Source of the DNA: Azolla caroliniana
Taxonomy: Eukaryota > Polypodiophyta
Assembly (NCBI GenBank): GCA_043228905.1
Contig: JBHGNT010000003.1
Coordinates: forward strand, 3,968,001 to 4,032,000
DNA length: 64,000 nucleotides
Reading direction: 5' to 3'
Positions 10,462-22,987 of the stretch are shown here, piece after piece; position 1 is the stretch's first letter, and each line of letters opens with the position of its first letter. The notes below the pieces were generated by a model. That model had not been told where the DNA came from, made no database searches, and saw only the letters and a list, made by a program, of their open reading frames with translations. A program made the position numbers and the translations under genes.

Positions 10462-13400
10462 TCAACCTAACCGGAAAGGTGTTTGTCCTTTGTAGTGTTT
10501 CTGACATAACCATGCAACTTGAGTACTCCCATGAGTTTGATTATAGATGGCTCGTTGGAGACCAAACTTCTTAGCTATATTTTCGTCTGTTAGACCTCCA
10601 TTTTCTCTTAATATAGATGCTAAGCACTTTTGCCACTCTTTGGAAGCATCCTCTAATGTACTTAGAAATATATCTTTTTTTGATTTCATAGTATGTCTTT
10701 GTATAATAGGATATTGTTTTGTTAGTTTGATGTAAGGTGTGCAATCAGGTACCAAAGGGCTTCCAAGACGTGCCACAGAGGAAATACTGAGTCTGGCAGC
10801 TATAGTCAAAACTTGAACGAAACCCTTGATATATGGAAGAGCTCTTTCTAGAATCTCTTGTTGAGAGTTTGACAAAGAGGTAAGGGTGATACCAGATTGG
10901 TTTTCAACCGGGTGTATCAAATTTCTATCCTCACAAAATAATTGGATTCTCACAATTTCCCCTCCCAAAACTTTAGGCACCCATGTCAAAAGTTGTACAA
11001 TGGTTGATCCAAACTTTTTCGCGGTAAGGAGAGCGACGCGAGGAAGTTGTTTCTCTACCTCATTTTCTAGAGCCATTTTCAATAACTTGCCTATAGATTT
11101 CTGAACATTGCTCATAACATCTTTCCTCATAATTTGAATTTCTTTATGCATTTCACCTAGCTTCTTAGTCATTTGATCCACCTTATCGTGTATCTTTAGA
11201 ACCTCTTCATGAGTGGCATCCACCTTACGATGTAAACTTAAAATTGACCTTGCCATAAACTGAATTGCTTCTTCTAATGTTTGACCATGCATCAAGCCAT
11301 TTTCTTGCATGCTAGTCATGATCACATTTTCGCATGAACTTTGATATTCCCTAGATTCATTGACTTTATCATCATCCTCCAACAATTCATCCCTAACGTC
11401 CACTACAAGCCATTTTTTAAATGACCAGAGGACCTCCTCATAATACTCTATCCCCAACAGATCAATTAAATCATTTCTTAGACCATCAGGCTTTAACTTA
11501 GTCCTTTTCCAAACGTACGATTCATGTTGGCCTTGCTCGAGCTTTTTCCAAAGTTCTTCCTTCAAATAAGTTATTTCCAAGCATTGACCTTCTCTATCTT
11601 GTGTCCTTGATGGATCACATAAACAATCGGGGCGGATGACGCTCTCAATCAACTTAACCCCTTGGACACCACTAGGTTGTGCACATATTGTGATCAAGGT
11701 GTTGATGATATGTTTTTGAACAAAAGCTAAGATACTTGGTGTGTGTTTTTCAGTATTAATATTTTGATCAACCCGAACCAACACATCTATCACATGGTTC
11801 GATTTTGCTTGGCAAAATACGACGATGATCTCCATGTCTGGAAAAAATATGGATATAAAATCTTTGCCGAGCGTGATCTCGACTTTGTCATCCTGAAATT
11901 GGAATGTATTGTTAAATAGTACCTGAATCATTGGAAACAATCCTGGAGTAAGAAATGTGAGGATTTTGTTCTCACACTCTAGCCTTCTGCCCATATACAC
12001 AAACATATCCTTATCATCATCTAAACAATTTTTATTCTTTGATGTCCATTGGAGTTTTTCCCCATCCACATCCTTAGACAATATGGCAGGAATAAAGATC
12101 TTATCTCCACTGCTACTAGGGACTTTGCAACATATGTGCATGGGTTCCATCAATTGTACCAGTAATGAACCTTCCGCTTTAGATTTGGCAATGGATTCAA
12201 ACTTGTCTTCAAGGAAACATTTAGGGATGTATCCTTTCTCAAATACAATAGTACCCTTCTCTTTAGATGCTTTAGAGTTTGGGAAATGAATGAGGGTGCC
12301 CATGATCTCATTGCAAAACCAATTGGGATCAAGAATGATGTGTTGGATTCCATTTATGTATATGATGTTACCGGACTCATTCAAGGACATGGCAATTGCA
12401 TTTAACTTAGCTTTGGCACTAGCGGGATTGGAATGTTGGAGAGCCATATTGCAGATATCCTGGAATTTCTCCCATGTAATGATTCGTTCATTTTTGTTTT
12501 TCAAATGCTTTGATAACTGTTTGCTTACCCGTGTGCAGATGTCGTACAGCTGAATACCTTGGAGCATATCTTTGGCATTGTTGAAGATAGATTCTGCTAC
12601 AGCTTTGACATAGTCATTCTTCCTGGCATCCACATGGAAAGGAGGGTGGAGGATGTCAATCACCCTTTTAAAATCTGATCGAAGTGAGTCAATGGATTGT
12701 GAGAGAGCGCCAGTGACAAACTCCGTTTGATCGGCTCGTGTGAATACCACGATCACTCTGAGAGGGATGATGGACTGACGGCTTTTGGAGGCCAGGAACC
12801 GAAGCCAGTACTCGAAGCTTGCTACGAAGTCAGTCTCTTTCTTCTCTACTCCTCTGTCGCTACTTTCGCTATCCATGGGACTCCAAACGAACATGAACAT
12901 GGATGGGAACTGATAAGAGCTGGTTCCTATGTCCGGGAACATGCAGTCATGGAATGCGTGGAACTCTTGTTGGCCTGCCATGTCCCAGACAGACACTCGA
13001 ATTCCCTCTTTCTTGATGGCTTGCACCTCAATTCCTTGTGTTCGACCTCCAGCAAACAGGGCTCTTAGCCTATCTATCTTGCGCCCATACATGGAGCGCA
13101 TGGTGGATACAAGGGTAGTCTTTCCTGCGCCAAACAAAATGCAGTGCAAGTGTGTTAGTGTGTGTTTATCCTCATCAATCTGATTTTTCAATATTGGAGA
13201 GAGTGTGGTCATTCATGTCTTGCCTGCGAATGCATCTCCGCAGATGGACAGCTCGTCCGGTGAGATTGGCGGTAGCCGTGAGGATGGCCATCCGTTGTGA
13301 AGGCGTGGCATCTCTGAAATCGAACATCATGTCTCTGCTCCCCCATTCCCAAGCTCGACGTTCTAACGCTTCATCAGGACCATATGACGCATAACATACG

Positions 13401-13624
13401 CTGTAAGTTCCCCCTCCATCCCCTTGTAAGGCCATGGTATCGACGAGGAAGAGGTTCTCAACATTGGCGAGATTAATTACCAGATCATGAGAGGTTGAGA
13501 TGGAGGTTGACATGATGTCGAGTAGAGCTGCTCTCGATTTCTCGACCACTTCTCTGAGCTCATCCAAGGACCAGACCGTGAGGATGAGTTTGTGAGGGGG
13601 TGGGAGGAGGTGAGGATTCTCCAT
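10462..13624 (-). pseudogene. Roco copy A: Roc-COR intact, LRR deleted
   Basis: Exon 2 (10462-13124) is fully open and encodes Roc (KTTLVSTMRSMY, DMAGQQEFHAFHD as G3, FTRAD at the G4 position), COR (LNESGNIIYING, ILDPNWFCNEIMG, TPGLFPMIQVLF), a coiled coil and the family C-terminus (VAWLCQKHY). Exon 1 (13224-13624) starts MENPHLLPPP but keeps only about 125 residues of family sequence. After NLTGRAVH it jumps straight to the GGAGATGCATTCGCAG P-loop DNA, one base out of frame. About 797 bp present in copy C (the whole LRR part) is gone, with CATCT at the joint. The intron has GC..AG ends. Translation from the normal start would be frameshifted. A Roc-COR product from the in-frame ATG at 13210-13212, with the intron retained, would lack a full P-loop. 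Probably a pseudogene. Confidence 0.85.
13125..13223 (-). other. 99-nt GC-AG intron splitting the P-loop, copy A
   Basis: The 5' side reads GCAG|GCAAGA, close to the AG|GCAAGT consensus of GC-AG introns. The 3' side has a CTAAC branch-like motif and a TTTTGTTTGGCGCAG acceptor. Removing it joins GDAFAG to GKTTL in the family frame. Confidence 0.7.
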
Positions 13625-14804
13625 GGAAAGAATGACTGGATCGATTGGTGGAGGGAATGAATGAAAGAAAAGAATGGCATGTGAAGAAGAAGTTACGAAT
13701 GATAAATGTTAGTGTTAGCCAAAGTTTCCATTTAACATAATAATCAAATCATAACATTTATTAAAACGATCATTCACTTGTGGGCGGAGAGTAGTTAAAG
13801 ATAAATATTTAATCTCCTTGTTAGCATGTTGATGAAAAACGCAACTTGAACTATACTTTGAATGTTAAAACCACAAAACAAATTCATTTTCAATGAGTCC
13901 AAAAGGAAGGATTTGATTGGTTTTGCATTGCCATTTTTTGTGGTTTTTGGCATCTTCGTCTTCTCTCACATTGGATTTTTACACCTTACCATAAAGTCAA
14001 AAGTCTTGGGCATGTTTTTAGATTTTTACAATGCAATGCCACGTTTCCTTTTCCATTCCATGACTTCTTATCGGCCTCCAAGGAAATATGGATAAGATCT
14101 TCGCCATCTATAAACATGATGGTGTATTAGAATTAGAATTAGAATTTTTATCGTCCCTAAAGAGGCCAAATTTGACCTTTGGGATCAGACTATACATGTG
14201 TTCTTGATATGTGTCTCCTTCCTAAGAAGAGGTATTCATGCATTGAAGCACAAGTCTCTATGCGTGAATAAATCATACACATATGAGCTCAACCTTCTAG
14301 GTGGTGTCTTAAGAGGATAGAAATGCAAAACAAAATAAAGGGAAAGAGAGAAAAATATACTTATATATTAAAGTATAAATACATACAAACAAATAGATAT
14401 AAAACCACACATATGCACACTTGTGCACTCACATGACATAGGGTCTCGTCCATGGAGGAATACTAAGAGAAATGTTAACTTAATTCCCCAAAAGAAATCG
14501 AGTGTGTAAATCTACAACTATGAACACTCTAACATCAACAACTCGACCAATCCCATCCTCTTTGGTTCAAGTCCCTAGAGGTCCTACTCACATTTCACAT
14601 GCACACATATAATTTTGTGACATCATTCAACTTTTGGTTTGTGTTGTGGCTACCTAGGCTTGTTCCATTGCAATGGTTAAATGATGGTTGTGTAGACAAG
14701 GGTGAGGACATAAATGTTGGGGTTTAGGGTTGGGTCACATGGAAGGTAGTTGGTGGATGTAGCACGCTTTGGGAGCACACTCTAATAAAAATCAGCAGGG
14801 TAAG
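13625..14804. other. 5' flank of Roco copy A
   Basis: No gene is supported. About 13830-14100 is homologous to 55440-55830 upstream of copy E (AAAACGCA, GTCTTGGGCATGT, TTTTACAATGCAATG), so the duplicated unit extends beyond the start codon. The rest is AT-rich with no recognised feature. Confidence 0.6.
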
Positions 14805-14813
14805 TTTTTAATA

Positions 14814-15126
14814 GGGAAAAGTATCAGGATACCCTTGGAAGTTCGTCTATTTACCAGAATGCCCCTGGAAGTTCCAAATTTACCAAACTACCCCTATGTC
14901 CAAAAAAATACACTTTATAAAGTAATTATACACTCAAATCTACAAGCCCTATTTACCAGAATACCCTTCAAACACAAATTTCTTTACTTAAGAGATTCTT
15001 TGGGTCCTTTGTACTTATTTTATAAAGTGTATTTTTTTGGACATAGGGGTAGTTTGGTAAATTTGGAAATTCCAGGGGCATTCTGGTAAATAGACGAACT
15101 TCCAGGGGTATCTTGGTACTTTTCCC
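14814..15126. mobile_element. Mutator-type MITE (313 bp, foldback)
   Basis: The ends GGGAAAAGTA and TACTTTTCCC are inverted, and the arms stay complementary for over 100 nt (CAGAATGCCCCTGGAA against TTCCAGGGGCATTCTG; a TACACTTTATAAAGTA-type core). A perfect 9-bp duplication TTTTTAATA flanks it (14805-14813 and 15127-15135). A 9-bp target site with long terminal inverted repeats is the Mutator-like pattern. It has no coding capacity. Confidence 0.88.
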
Positions 15127-15235
15127 TTTTTAATACTATTTGCAGCTATTTTAAAATAAAGTTAATTTACATCAATTTTATTTGTGGTTATTGTGCATAT
15201 ATTGCAACAATAAAATAAAACATTATTGGGTGATT

Positions 15236-15920
15236 CAAGTGTTTATCCTTCAAGCTTCAACATTGTGGAACTACATTTTAAAAATGTTAACTTGCTATCC
15301 AACATATTATGTAATACTAACAAGTTATTATACAATATAGTTTTTGTATTATGGAATCAATAACTTGATTGTCTCTATTATATTGAAATCATATTAGGTA
15401 AACAATAATTGGACTATCTCTTTTATATTGCAATGAAAGACTTTTAGTACATTTTTAGATGTTTATTATTTAAATGTTTAACGGGAGAAACCAAAAAACA
15501 AAGCACATGAACCTTTTATCGAGAGTATGTTTTGCAAGGAAGCACATGTTAATGACACTCCAAAGAATGAGTAAGAGGTTGTTACGAATGCAAATGGGTC
15601 AACATCTTCTTCTAATATACAAAAAAGAAACTGGAGAAACCAATGGAGTTTACTTCATTCATAGGCATATGTCACAAAGTCCTTATTAGGTGATCATAAA
15701 AGCCAATACATGTGGTTTGAAGATGCAAAAAAGGTCAATGCTTTTACGAAATGTGGATCTCAAAGCATGCAAATGTCTTCATTGAATGAACACGCAAAGT
15801 CATACAATCATGTAATAGCAAGTGTCATATATCATGTAAAAATACAATTTAATGAAAATGCAAATGTGAAAGGCCCAATGGATGACAAAATTTCAAAAAT
15901 CACTGTATTTAAAATATGAG
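15236..15920 (+). pseudogene. hAT-like transposase N-terminal relic (zinc-finger region)
   Basis: A 5' flank shared with 4530-4690 (inverted) leads into broken frames at 15474-15689 and 15710-15919. The second reads MWFEDAKKVNAFTKCGSQSM then SLNEHAKSYNH, a C...H...H pattern like the TTF/BED-type zinc fingers at the N-terminus of hAT-derived proteins. Frames are interrupted and the catalytic region is absent. Together with the C-terminal relic at 4206-4406 it suggests one decayed hAT-like family. Identification is tentative. Confidence 0.4.
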
Positions 15921-17993
15921 AGGTACTTCTATGCATAAAGTTGGTTCATTTTTATGCTTGCAACAATGTTCAATTAGAAAAATTTGCAAAACAATGTAAG
16001 TTACAAAGAGAACTTGCATTATATAGAGTTTTTCATTTTAAAATTTTTGTATGTCAAATCACATGTTAGTTTTGCACTCTTATTTCATATGACTTAGATC
16101 TATAAAAAATGCCTGTAAAAAAACATTAATATTAATCCGTCAAATTTAGGCACTAATTCAAACTATGTTTTTTACAACACCATCATCTTTACATATTGAA
16201 GATTAGCATGTTAACTAGGTTAAAATATGAATTTATAAACAATATTTTATGGGAACACCATAAGCATATGATATGATTTATGAAAATAATTTCTTCTTTA
16301 TGAACAATGTGCTTTATCACTTAATGTCTCATTGGTGGCATATCAAGTTAATAGTTTTGAATATGATCAAATGTATGATTTGTTGAAATGTTTTGAATTT
16401 AACATTTCTTAGTGTTATTGTGGTAATGGAATGTTTGAGGTTATGTTATAATGCATATCTTTAGATTGATAGAATGTGAATTGCTTTGATACATCCGCAT
16501 CGTTAAGGAGACTACGGGTTCTACAGGGCATGTACCATTGCAATTACTCAAAATGTGTCTGAAAAGAGCTCTGAAGATTAAGATATCTTATGCTGATTGT
16601 GAGAAACTATAAGCTTAATATTTTGGGAAACTTTTGCCTTCGTTCCACCCTACCTATTTCGCCCCCATAAATGTCAATTATTGGATATTTATTCATCACA
16701 TTTTCTACCCTAAACCCTAAACCCTAAGGAGGGAGGAGACTTGTCAAAAGAGTTATTATTGGGTTCGGTTTTCTACTTTTATAAATATGTCTAATGTTTT
16801 TTAATTTTGTCAAGTTTTTTCTTAGGGGACTGACAAATGTACCCACTTGTGATGAGGTATAAAAGCTAACAAGTTAGGTTCTCTAAATTGTTCTTCTCTT
16901 ATTGGATCTTAACGAAGATGGTGACGAGGTATAAAAGAGTTGCTTGAGAGAGCTTTAAATTGAGAATGAATTGTTTCCATTTGTAGGAATCTTCTACTTG
17001 TGTCATAATACAATATGGTTGGAGGCGGACCAAACTCACAACATGACCTTGGGAAGGCGTAACTCTAGACAAGATAAAGAAAAGTGTGATTTAGACTGTC
17101 ATAGAGTCATAAGAAATGTAGCACAAACGTATTGACCATATCAACCTCAAGAAGTTAATATGAATAATGTTGTCAAGGAAAGCAGTTAGTGAACTACTGA
17201 CTTTTGACAGGAATCCAATGAGCAACATGTGCAAATTGTGAAACAACATTGCTATCCATTCCCATAGAAGAGAACTACAAATTAGGCTAATTAACATATT
17301 CTAAACTACATGGTATGTTGAGTTCGTTGAGAGAGATTTGTCTCGAGTGTTTAACGTAATGTTTTGTACGAGTGAAAGGCTAGTATGTAAATAATAGTTC
17401 TTTTCAGTAATAAATTCTCAAGAGTATGCCATTTAATAAGCATTCAAAATTGTGTAATGCCCAAAACTTAGAATTCATATCAATATTGTGGCCATTTTGT
17501 GGGCCAATTACACACAAGATGATCATGTATATGAGAAGAGGCTAGAAATGTAAAACAAAAAATGGCTTGTTTTATAATTGTAAAATCAAACCCAATATTA
17601 AAATTTGATACTTGTGTAATAAGTTGGCTCATTATAGAGATGTGAAATAGTTGAGGAACACATGACCACATTTCCATAATGGGGTTGCATAAGGCTCTCC
17701 ATCGTCTTCACTCACAATTATTCCAAACACGTCAACGAAATAAAACAATAAATATAGAAAAACAAATACATGAGTGGTTCTATACATATACAATATCTAC
17801 AATGGAGTTACTAGGATGGCCTTTCTTGATGTATTTGATGTGAACACATGGGGTAGGTGGGTCGTCACACATTGCTACTTGCTCAACATCTATATAAACA
17901 AAAAGTTAGCATTGATCGGTTCAAGTTACGATCCTTATGCCCATGTGTGAGATGAATAAAGCTAGATTTGACCCACTAAACAATGAACCAAAA
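15921..17993. other. AT-rich spacer without supported gene
   Basis: No gene or repeat family is recognised. Three telomere-like CCCTAAA units occur at 16708-16727, too few to mean a telomere relic. Confidence 0.6.
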
Positions 17994-19250
17994 GTTGAAT
18001 TTTGGTGAAGCATATTCGACCGTTGATTGGGGAGCAACTATATCCATTGGTCGCTTTCTAGCTTGAAGCTTATAATTCTAGGGGATAGCAGTGATCTACA
18101 AGAATTGATTAGGATCGATATTAACGTGACACCATAATTATTCGATGTCATGATCTCGTTAAGCATTATAATTCCATATTGGGTCTATGCAAACTCTCTA
18201 TTGTTTTCAATTGACTTACAATATTGGGGTGGCAAAAAAGTAAAAGAACGTGGAGTGCATTGGGGAATGTGAAAAATGACAAATATAAATATATCAATAC
18301 CATTACTAATAATAAGTTCAATGGTCAGCAAAACAACCCAAATTACCTTCAAACTTCCCACCCTAACCTATTAGAAATACCTCCATTATATATGTCAAGA
18401 GCATATTCCACCATTGATCAGGGAACAACTATAACCATGGGTCACTTTCTAGCTCAAAGCTTTTAATTCTTGGAGCTAGTAGTGATGTACAAGAATTGAT
18501 TCGGATCGATATCGACGTGATGCCATAATTATTCGATGTCACGATCTAATTGCACATTATGATTCAATATTGGGTATATCCAAGCTCTCTATTGTCTTCA
18601 CTTGACTTACAAGTTACAATATTGGGGTGGCCAAAAAGTAAAAGAACGTGGAGTGCATTGGGCAATGTGCGAAGTGACAGATATAAATATATCAATACCA
18701 TTACCAATAATAAGTTCAATGCATTGTTGTAAAATACTTAGCATAAATTACGTGTAGAATACATATTCTATAAGTATTCTAACTTTCTTAAAAACATACT
18801 TAGAATATGTATTTTATAGATAAAATATGCTAAATACGTTAAATACTTAGAATACGTGTAAAATACTTGTACGTTAAATACTTCTTAAAATTTAAAGTTT
18901 TTTTTCAAAAACCAATTAAAAATTTAAAAAAGCTAATTTGTTTTTGAAATGATAAATACTTGTTAAATACGTAGAATGTCCCATTTTAGAACACGTAGAA
19001 TACGTCAAATTTTAAAAAATGGCACTTCTAAACCGTACAATACATGTAGAATACTTCAGACTATTCTAAAACATACTCTAAATGTAGAATACGTGTTTTT
19101 TAACAACTATAGTTCAATGGTCACCAAAACTATGAACATTACCTTCATACTTCCCACCCTAATTTATTAAAAGTACCTCCATTGCATATGTCAATATCTA
19201 CCTAGATGTGCTAGATATCAAGGTTTCTTTCTTACACAAGGGCTAATTCA
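17994..19250. repeat. Two-unit tandem repeat of about 395 bp
   Basis: Unit 1 (17994-18395) and unit 2 (18396-18721 plus 19120-19250) share many blocks, such as GGGGTGGCaAAAAAGTAAAA, AACGTGGAGTGCATTGGG and ATATAAATATATCAATACCA. A third single copy lies at about 46880-47420. Unit 2 is split by the MITE at 18722-19110. No coding signal is seen. Confidence 0.8.
18722..19110. mobile_element. 389-bp MITE built of AATACGT-type repeats
   Basis: It interrupts the tandem repeat and is flanked by a perfect 9-bp duplication AGTTCAATG (18713-18721 and 19111-19119). The uninterrupted copies read straight across this point, proving insertion. Ends are imperfect inverted repeats (TTGTTGTAAAATAC against TAGTTGTTAAAAAACAC). 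The interior is a degenerate array of GAATACGTGTAAAATACTT-like units. The target size fits Mutator-like elements. Confidence 0.75.
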
Positions 19251-19295
19251 TACTCATGAAGAGGCCCTCTAGATATTTATCCAACATTTTGATGT

Positions 19296-20765
19296 GTTTA
19301 TGGACAATAGGTCGACAAAAAAAGATGGCTTATGGTGGCCCACAACAAAAAAAGATGCTCATGAATTCTGTCGATAGTGCGATCTGTGTCAACGCATGGG
19401 ACAACCGATTGAGCAAGCTCGGATGCCGCACCAACCCATTCTCCCGTTAGAGCCATTTCAAAAGTGGGAGTTAGATTTTGTGGGACCTTTCAAACCAGCT
19501 GTGGCTCGCACCGGTAACAAATACATAATCGTGGCCATGACTATTGCACAAAATGGGTCGAGTCTAAGGCAATACGAGATAACACGGCTGCATCCACGGC
19601 AAAATTCGTATACAAACATCGATGGTGCCGTTATGGATGCCCAATTGAGCTCATTAGTGACCAAGGCGGGCATTTTATAAACCACATGTTGAGAATCAAG
19701 CTTAACATAGCACAACGTGTGAACACACCTTTTGAGAATCCATGATTACTCAAAAGTCAAGAGTCACACCACTACTCTCTACACATTCTATGACACATAA
19801 CTAATGAGTTACATATTCCCCATGACTATGAGTCTTCACAATCCCCAAGAGAGAGAGAGTGGTTGTGTTAATGAAGAGAGAGGGTGACTCTATATAAAGC
19901 ACCCTCCTCATACTTCATACTAAGTCGGTTGTGACTCCTTGTTATGCTACATTTTGTAAATCTCATTCTACTTGTGAAATATACACCTTCTTCTTGAGTA
20001 TTCTATTTTCCTATCATTTATCTATCTTGAGTTCTCTTTTCTCTCCACTCTTCTTCTCTCACACATATATGCACATAACACACATCTATTCCGCTACACA
20101 AGAATCATACCTGATTCTTTACACCACATAATTCACGAGCTCACTACACACTACGCAGTCGTACATAAGAAAAGTACACTGTACTATCCTCGGGCCATTG
20201 GGATGACAAGCTCCAGAGTGCATTATGGGCGTATTGCACCACATTTAAAACTAGCGTTCAATCTACACCCTTTCAGATGGCCTTTGGTTTGGAAGCAGTC
20301 ATGCCAATCGAGTTCCAAGTGCCGAGTCTCCGAGTTCAAGTTAAGGAAAGGCTACCCGAGGCCCAATCAGAGCAATATCGGTTCGAACAACTCCTCGAAC
20401 TCGGCGAACATCGAGTGGCCAACATGGCTCAACTGGAACAACGTCAACAGCAACGCAAAGCCTTCGTCGATCGTCACCGGAAAGGTACGGAGAAAACACT
20501 TACCATCGGCAAACCAGTACGGGTCTTCCAAACACGATTGGGTGCTATGCCGGGGAAATTACGATTTCGATGGACAAGTCCCTTCTGGATAATTGACGAG
20601 TTTAACGGTACATTCCAACTCGGCACACTTGCCGGAGACATCGTCAAAAGTTGGGTAAATGGATTCCGACTTCGACCGTACCATGGAGATACCCCAGATA
20701 ATCCCTTCGCTGAGTCCCACGACACGAACGACGCCACGAAGGAGGCCACGTGTCCCCGCCGGTAA
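19296..20765 (+). pseudogene. Tat-like Ty3/gypsy integrase remnant
   Basis: Broken frames read CDLCQRMGQP (zinc-binding end), WELDFVGPFKPA and NKYIIVA (core start), then after a 1-nt frameshift near 19540 the core continues to SDQGGHFINH. Past the solo LTR it resumes with HELTTHYAVVHKKST and YYPRA, skips the segment holding the last catalytic residue, and continues WDDKLQSALWAY, MAFGLEAVMPIEF and a long C-terminal tail open to 20765. These phrases are characteristic of plant Tat/Athila-type integrases. Reverse transcriptase and gag are missing. Frameshift, stop near 19374, solo-LTR insertion and internal deletion make it dead. Confidence 0.85.
19687..20123 (+). mobile_element. Solo LTR (437 bp) inside the integrase
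   Basis: The ends TGTTGAGAATC and GATTCTTTACA are inverted repeats, flanked by a perfect 5-bp duplication CCACA (19682-19686 and 20124-20128). Removing it restores a continuous integrase reading across INH. A TATATAAAG box lies near 19892. The 3' part matches 60647-60804. It is the product of LTR-LTR recombination of a full element, or a lone LTR derivative. Confidence 0.9.
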
Positions 20766-21271
20766 AATAATGACCTACCCACCAAATGTATATAGTAGGA
20801 ATAGTTTTAGCATTTAAATTAGCCTTACCTAAACTACCTAACAAATCACCCCAAATCACGACATTTTCTTAGGCACACCAACTAGTCACCTTCACCTTAA
20901 AGAAGAATATTTAAGGAACATGCACACCAGACATAACACTCCTGTGACGCATGGCCATAATACCTTATTATGGCAGCCACAACCAAGAATCTAAAGGATC
21001 TTCTCCCTACACAAAACCCTAGGCAGGCACATAAAAGAAACTACCCCACATACAATGCGTCACTCACACAAAAGCGTTCTTGCCTTCACCACCTTCAAGC
21101 TCCCAAACTCTCTCTCGTTCTCATCGCTCCTACAAATAGGCCTCCTCTCGCCCTCGTAGCCCCTGCACAGAACAACGGTGTCCTTCCCCACCATCTTCTT
21201 CCATCTCTCTGTCTCGCCCTCGTCTCATCGCTTCCCCCCATGCTCCTTGTCAGTAAACCTTCGAGTCCACC
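20766..21271. other. Spacer between integrase and extra ORF
   Basis: About 500 nt of CA-rich, degenerate sequence with no convincing coding frame. It sits where Tat-group elements carry a spacer between pol and their additional ORF. Confidence 0.45.
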
Positions 21272-22987
21272 ATGCCTCTCGTAGCATCGCAGGAAACCCG
21301 TTCTTGGCTACAACAACGAGGACTGGGCGGGTACTTACGGGTCATCAATGCCCCATCGCACCCTGACGCCCAAGCAATAGCACGCAAAATCCACCCCGAC
21401 ACAATAACCAACAACATGATTTGCGCTGCTCTGGAGCTTGCATGAGGCGAAGACCATGAGGTCGAAATTCCTCCCCACTCGACCCTCAAGGAATATTTTG
21501 GGATGTATTTGATGTTGGGAAAAGCTTACCGCACTTATGGAGGACCGAACAAGGCTTTTGGGGAGATCGCCCGGATTTTAATGGAATACGTCTTTGTGCA
21601 TACAAATCCCACGAGTATGCCACAGAATAAAGCTGCCATCATCATCAGAGCGTACGAAGGAGACAAAATCAATTGGGGAATCATCACCGGCGAAGGAGTC
21701 CGTGCAACGCTAGAATCTTTTCAATCTAGTAAGCGATTGTTACCTGTGATGAATCATTACCTCACAGTCCTCTACCCACCTCCTTTGTTTTCCCCTCGTT
21801 GCATCCTTACCTCTCCACCACCACCACGGAAACAACGGGAGAAGATTTTGGTTTTAACCTAGGAAGAATGAGAAGACCCCTCGCCTTCTCCACCTCCCTC
21901 ATCAGTGCGGAATCCTACTTCCACCACACCACCACCCCCACAAAAAACACAGAAGCAACGGGCGACCCGTGTCGAATGGGACGAGGCCGAGGAGCCCGTC
22001 ACTGAGGATGTCACCATACGACAGAAGACACCAAGGACATCAATGCCCTCTCCACAACCGAGCCCACGCCCCACAAACTAGCAGCCCTCAGGCATACGAC
22101 AACAAAAGAGGAAACAAGACGAGGAGCTAACACCACAGGCCCCAGACTCACAAGATCAACCGAAAACGAGACGACGCATCAATCACGAGTCGACCATAGA
22201 ACTAGAGGGGACTCAGCATTAGAAATCAAAGGAGGCCAGCCCGACCTCCACGACCATGGTACAAGTAGAGTCATGGCTCTAAGTAGGTAGGATCGACTAT
22301 GGACAAACCACGGAGATATCAGAGGAGGAAGTCCTCAGTTACAATGACCTCCCCGTAGAGGCATACGAGTTCAGTGCACTACTTCAACTAGGCACAACAT
22401 ATGAGTTAATGGATTTCCTCGCGCGCGCCCAAGTAGCTGCTGCTGCTCGTATGGCCAAGGAGCACGCGGAAACAAAGATGATCCAATGTGCTCTAATGGG
22501 AGAAATCGAGTCTCACGAGGATCAGACTTTACAGAAGATAGGGCAGAAGAAGCAAGCACAAAATGCTTCTCTCCTCATGGAGTTACAATATCTGAACACG
22601 ACCTTAGTCGAGGCATATCGAAATCTGCAACTCGGGCAGCCAAGGACATGGCCCAACGTGTCAAAACGACACAACAACAAGCCAAACGGGCCATCGAGCT
22701 ATGGCAAACCACCGAGTAGAAACTGGCGTCATTAGAGCAACAACATCAAGAACAACCTCCCTTAAGCCTCCTTGCCCCGAGTAACGATGTCCCACCAGCC
22801 CCTCTGCTGAACCCGAGCCTGAGTGCTACTGTTATCAAAGCACACGACGACGACACGGCTCAACCTAGGGTAGCCACGGTCGATGCAAGCACAATGATGG
22901 ATTCGTTACAGACAAGCGAGACACCGTCACGGGCAGATAAAAGCCCGCACCCCCAAACCAGCCATGCAAACGCCACCACCACCTATT

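Noticed and set aside
13175-13210. Reading copy A exon 1 through the joint as a real C-terminus (LRRCIRRQD)
   Set aside because: This is P-loop DNA read one base out of frame after the deletion.
12727-13394. Plus-strand open frames over Roco copies A, C and F
   Set aside because: Overlap conserved minus-strand Roco coding sequence and have no independent homology.
16708-16727. Telomere-like CCCTAAA units
   Set aside because: Only three units in AT-rich DNA; chance or very minor relic.
20970-21284. Open frame starting MAATTKNLKDL
   Set aside because: Lies in the CA-rich spacer before the extra ORF, in another frame and without homology; probably chance.
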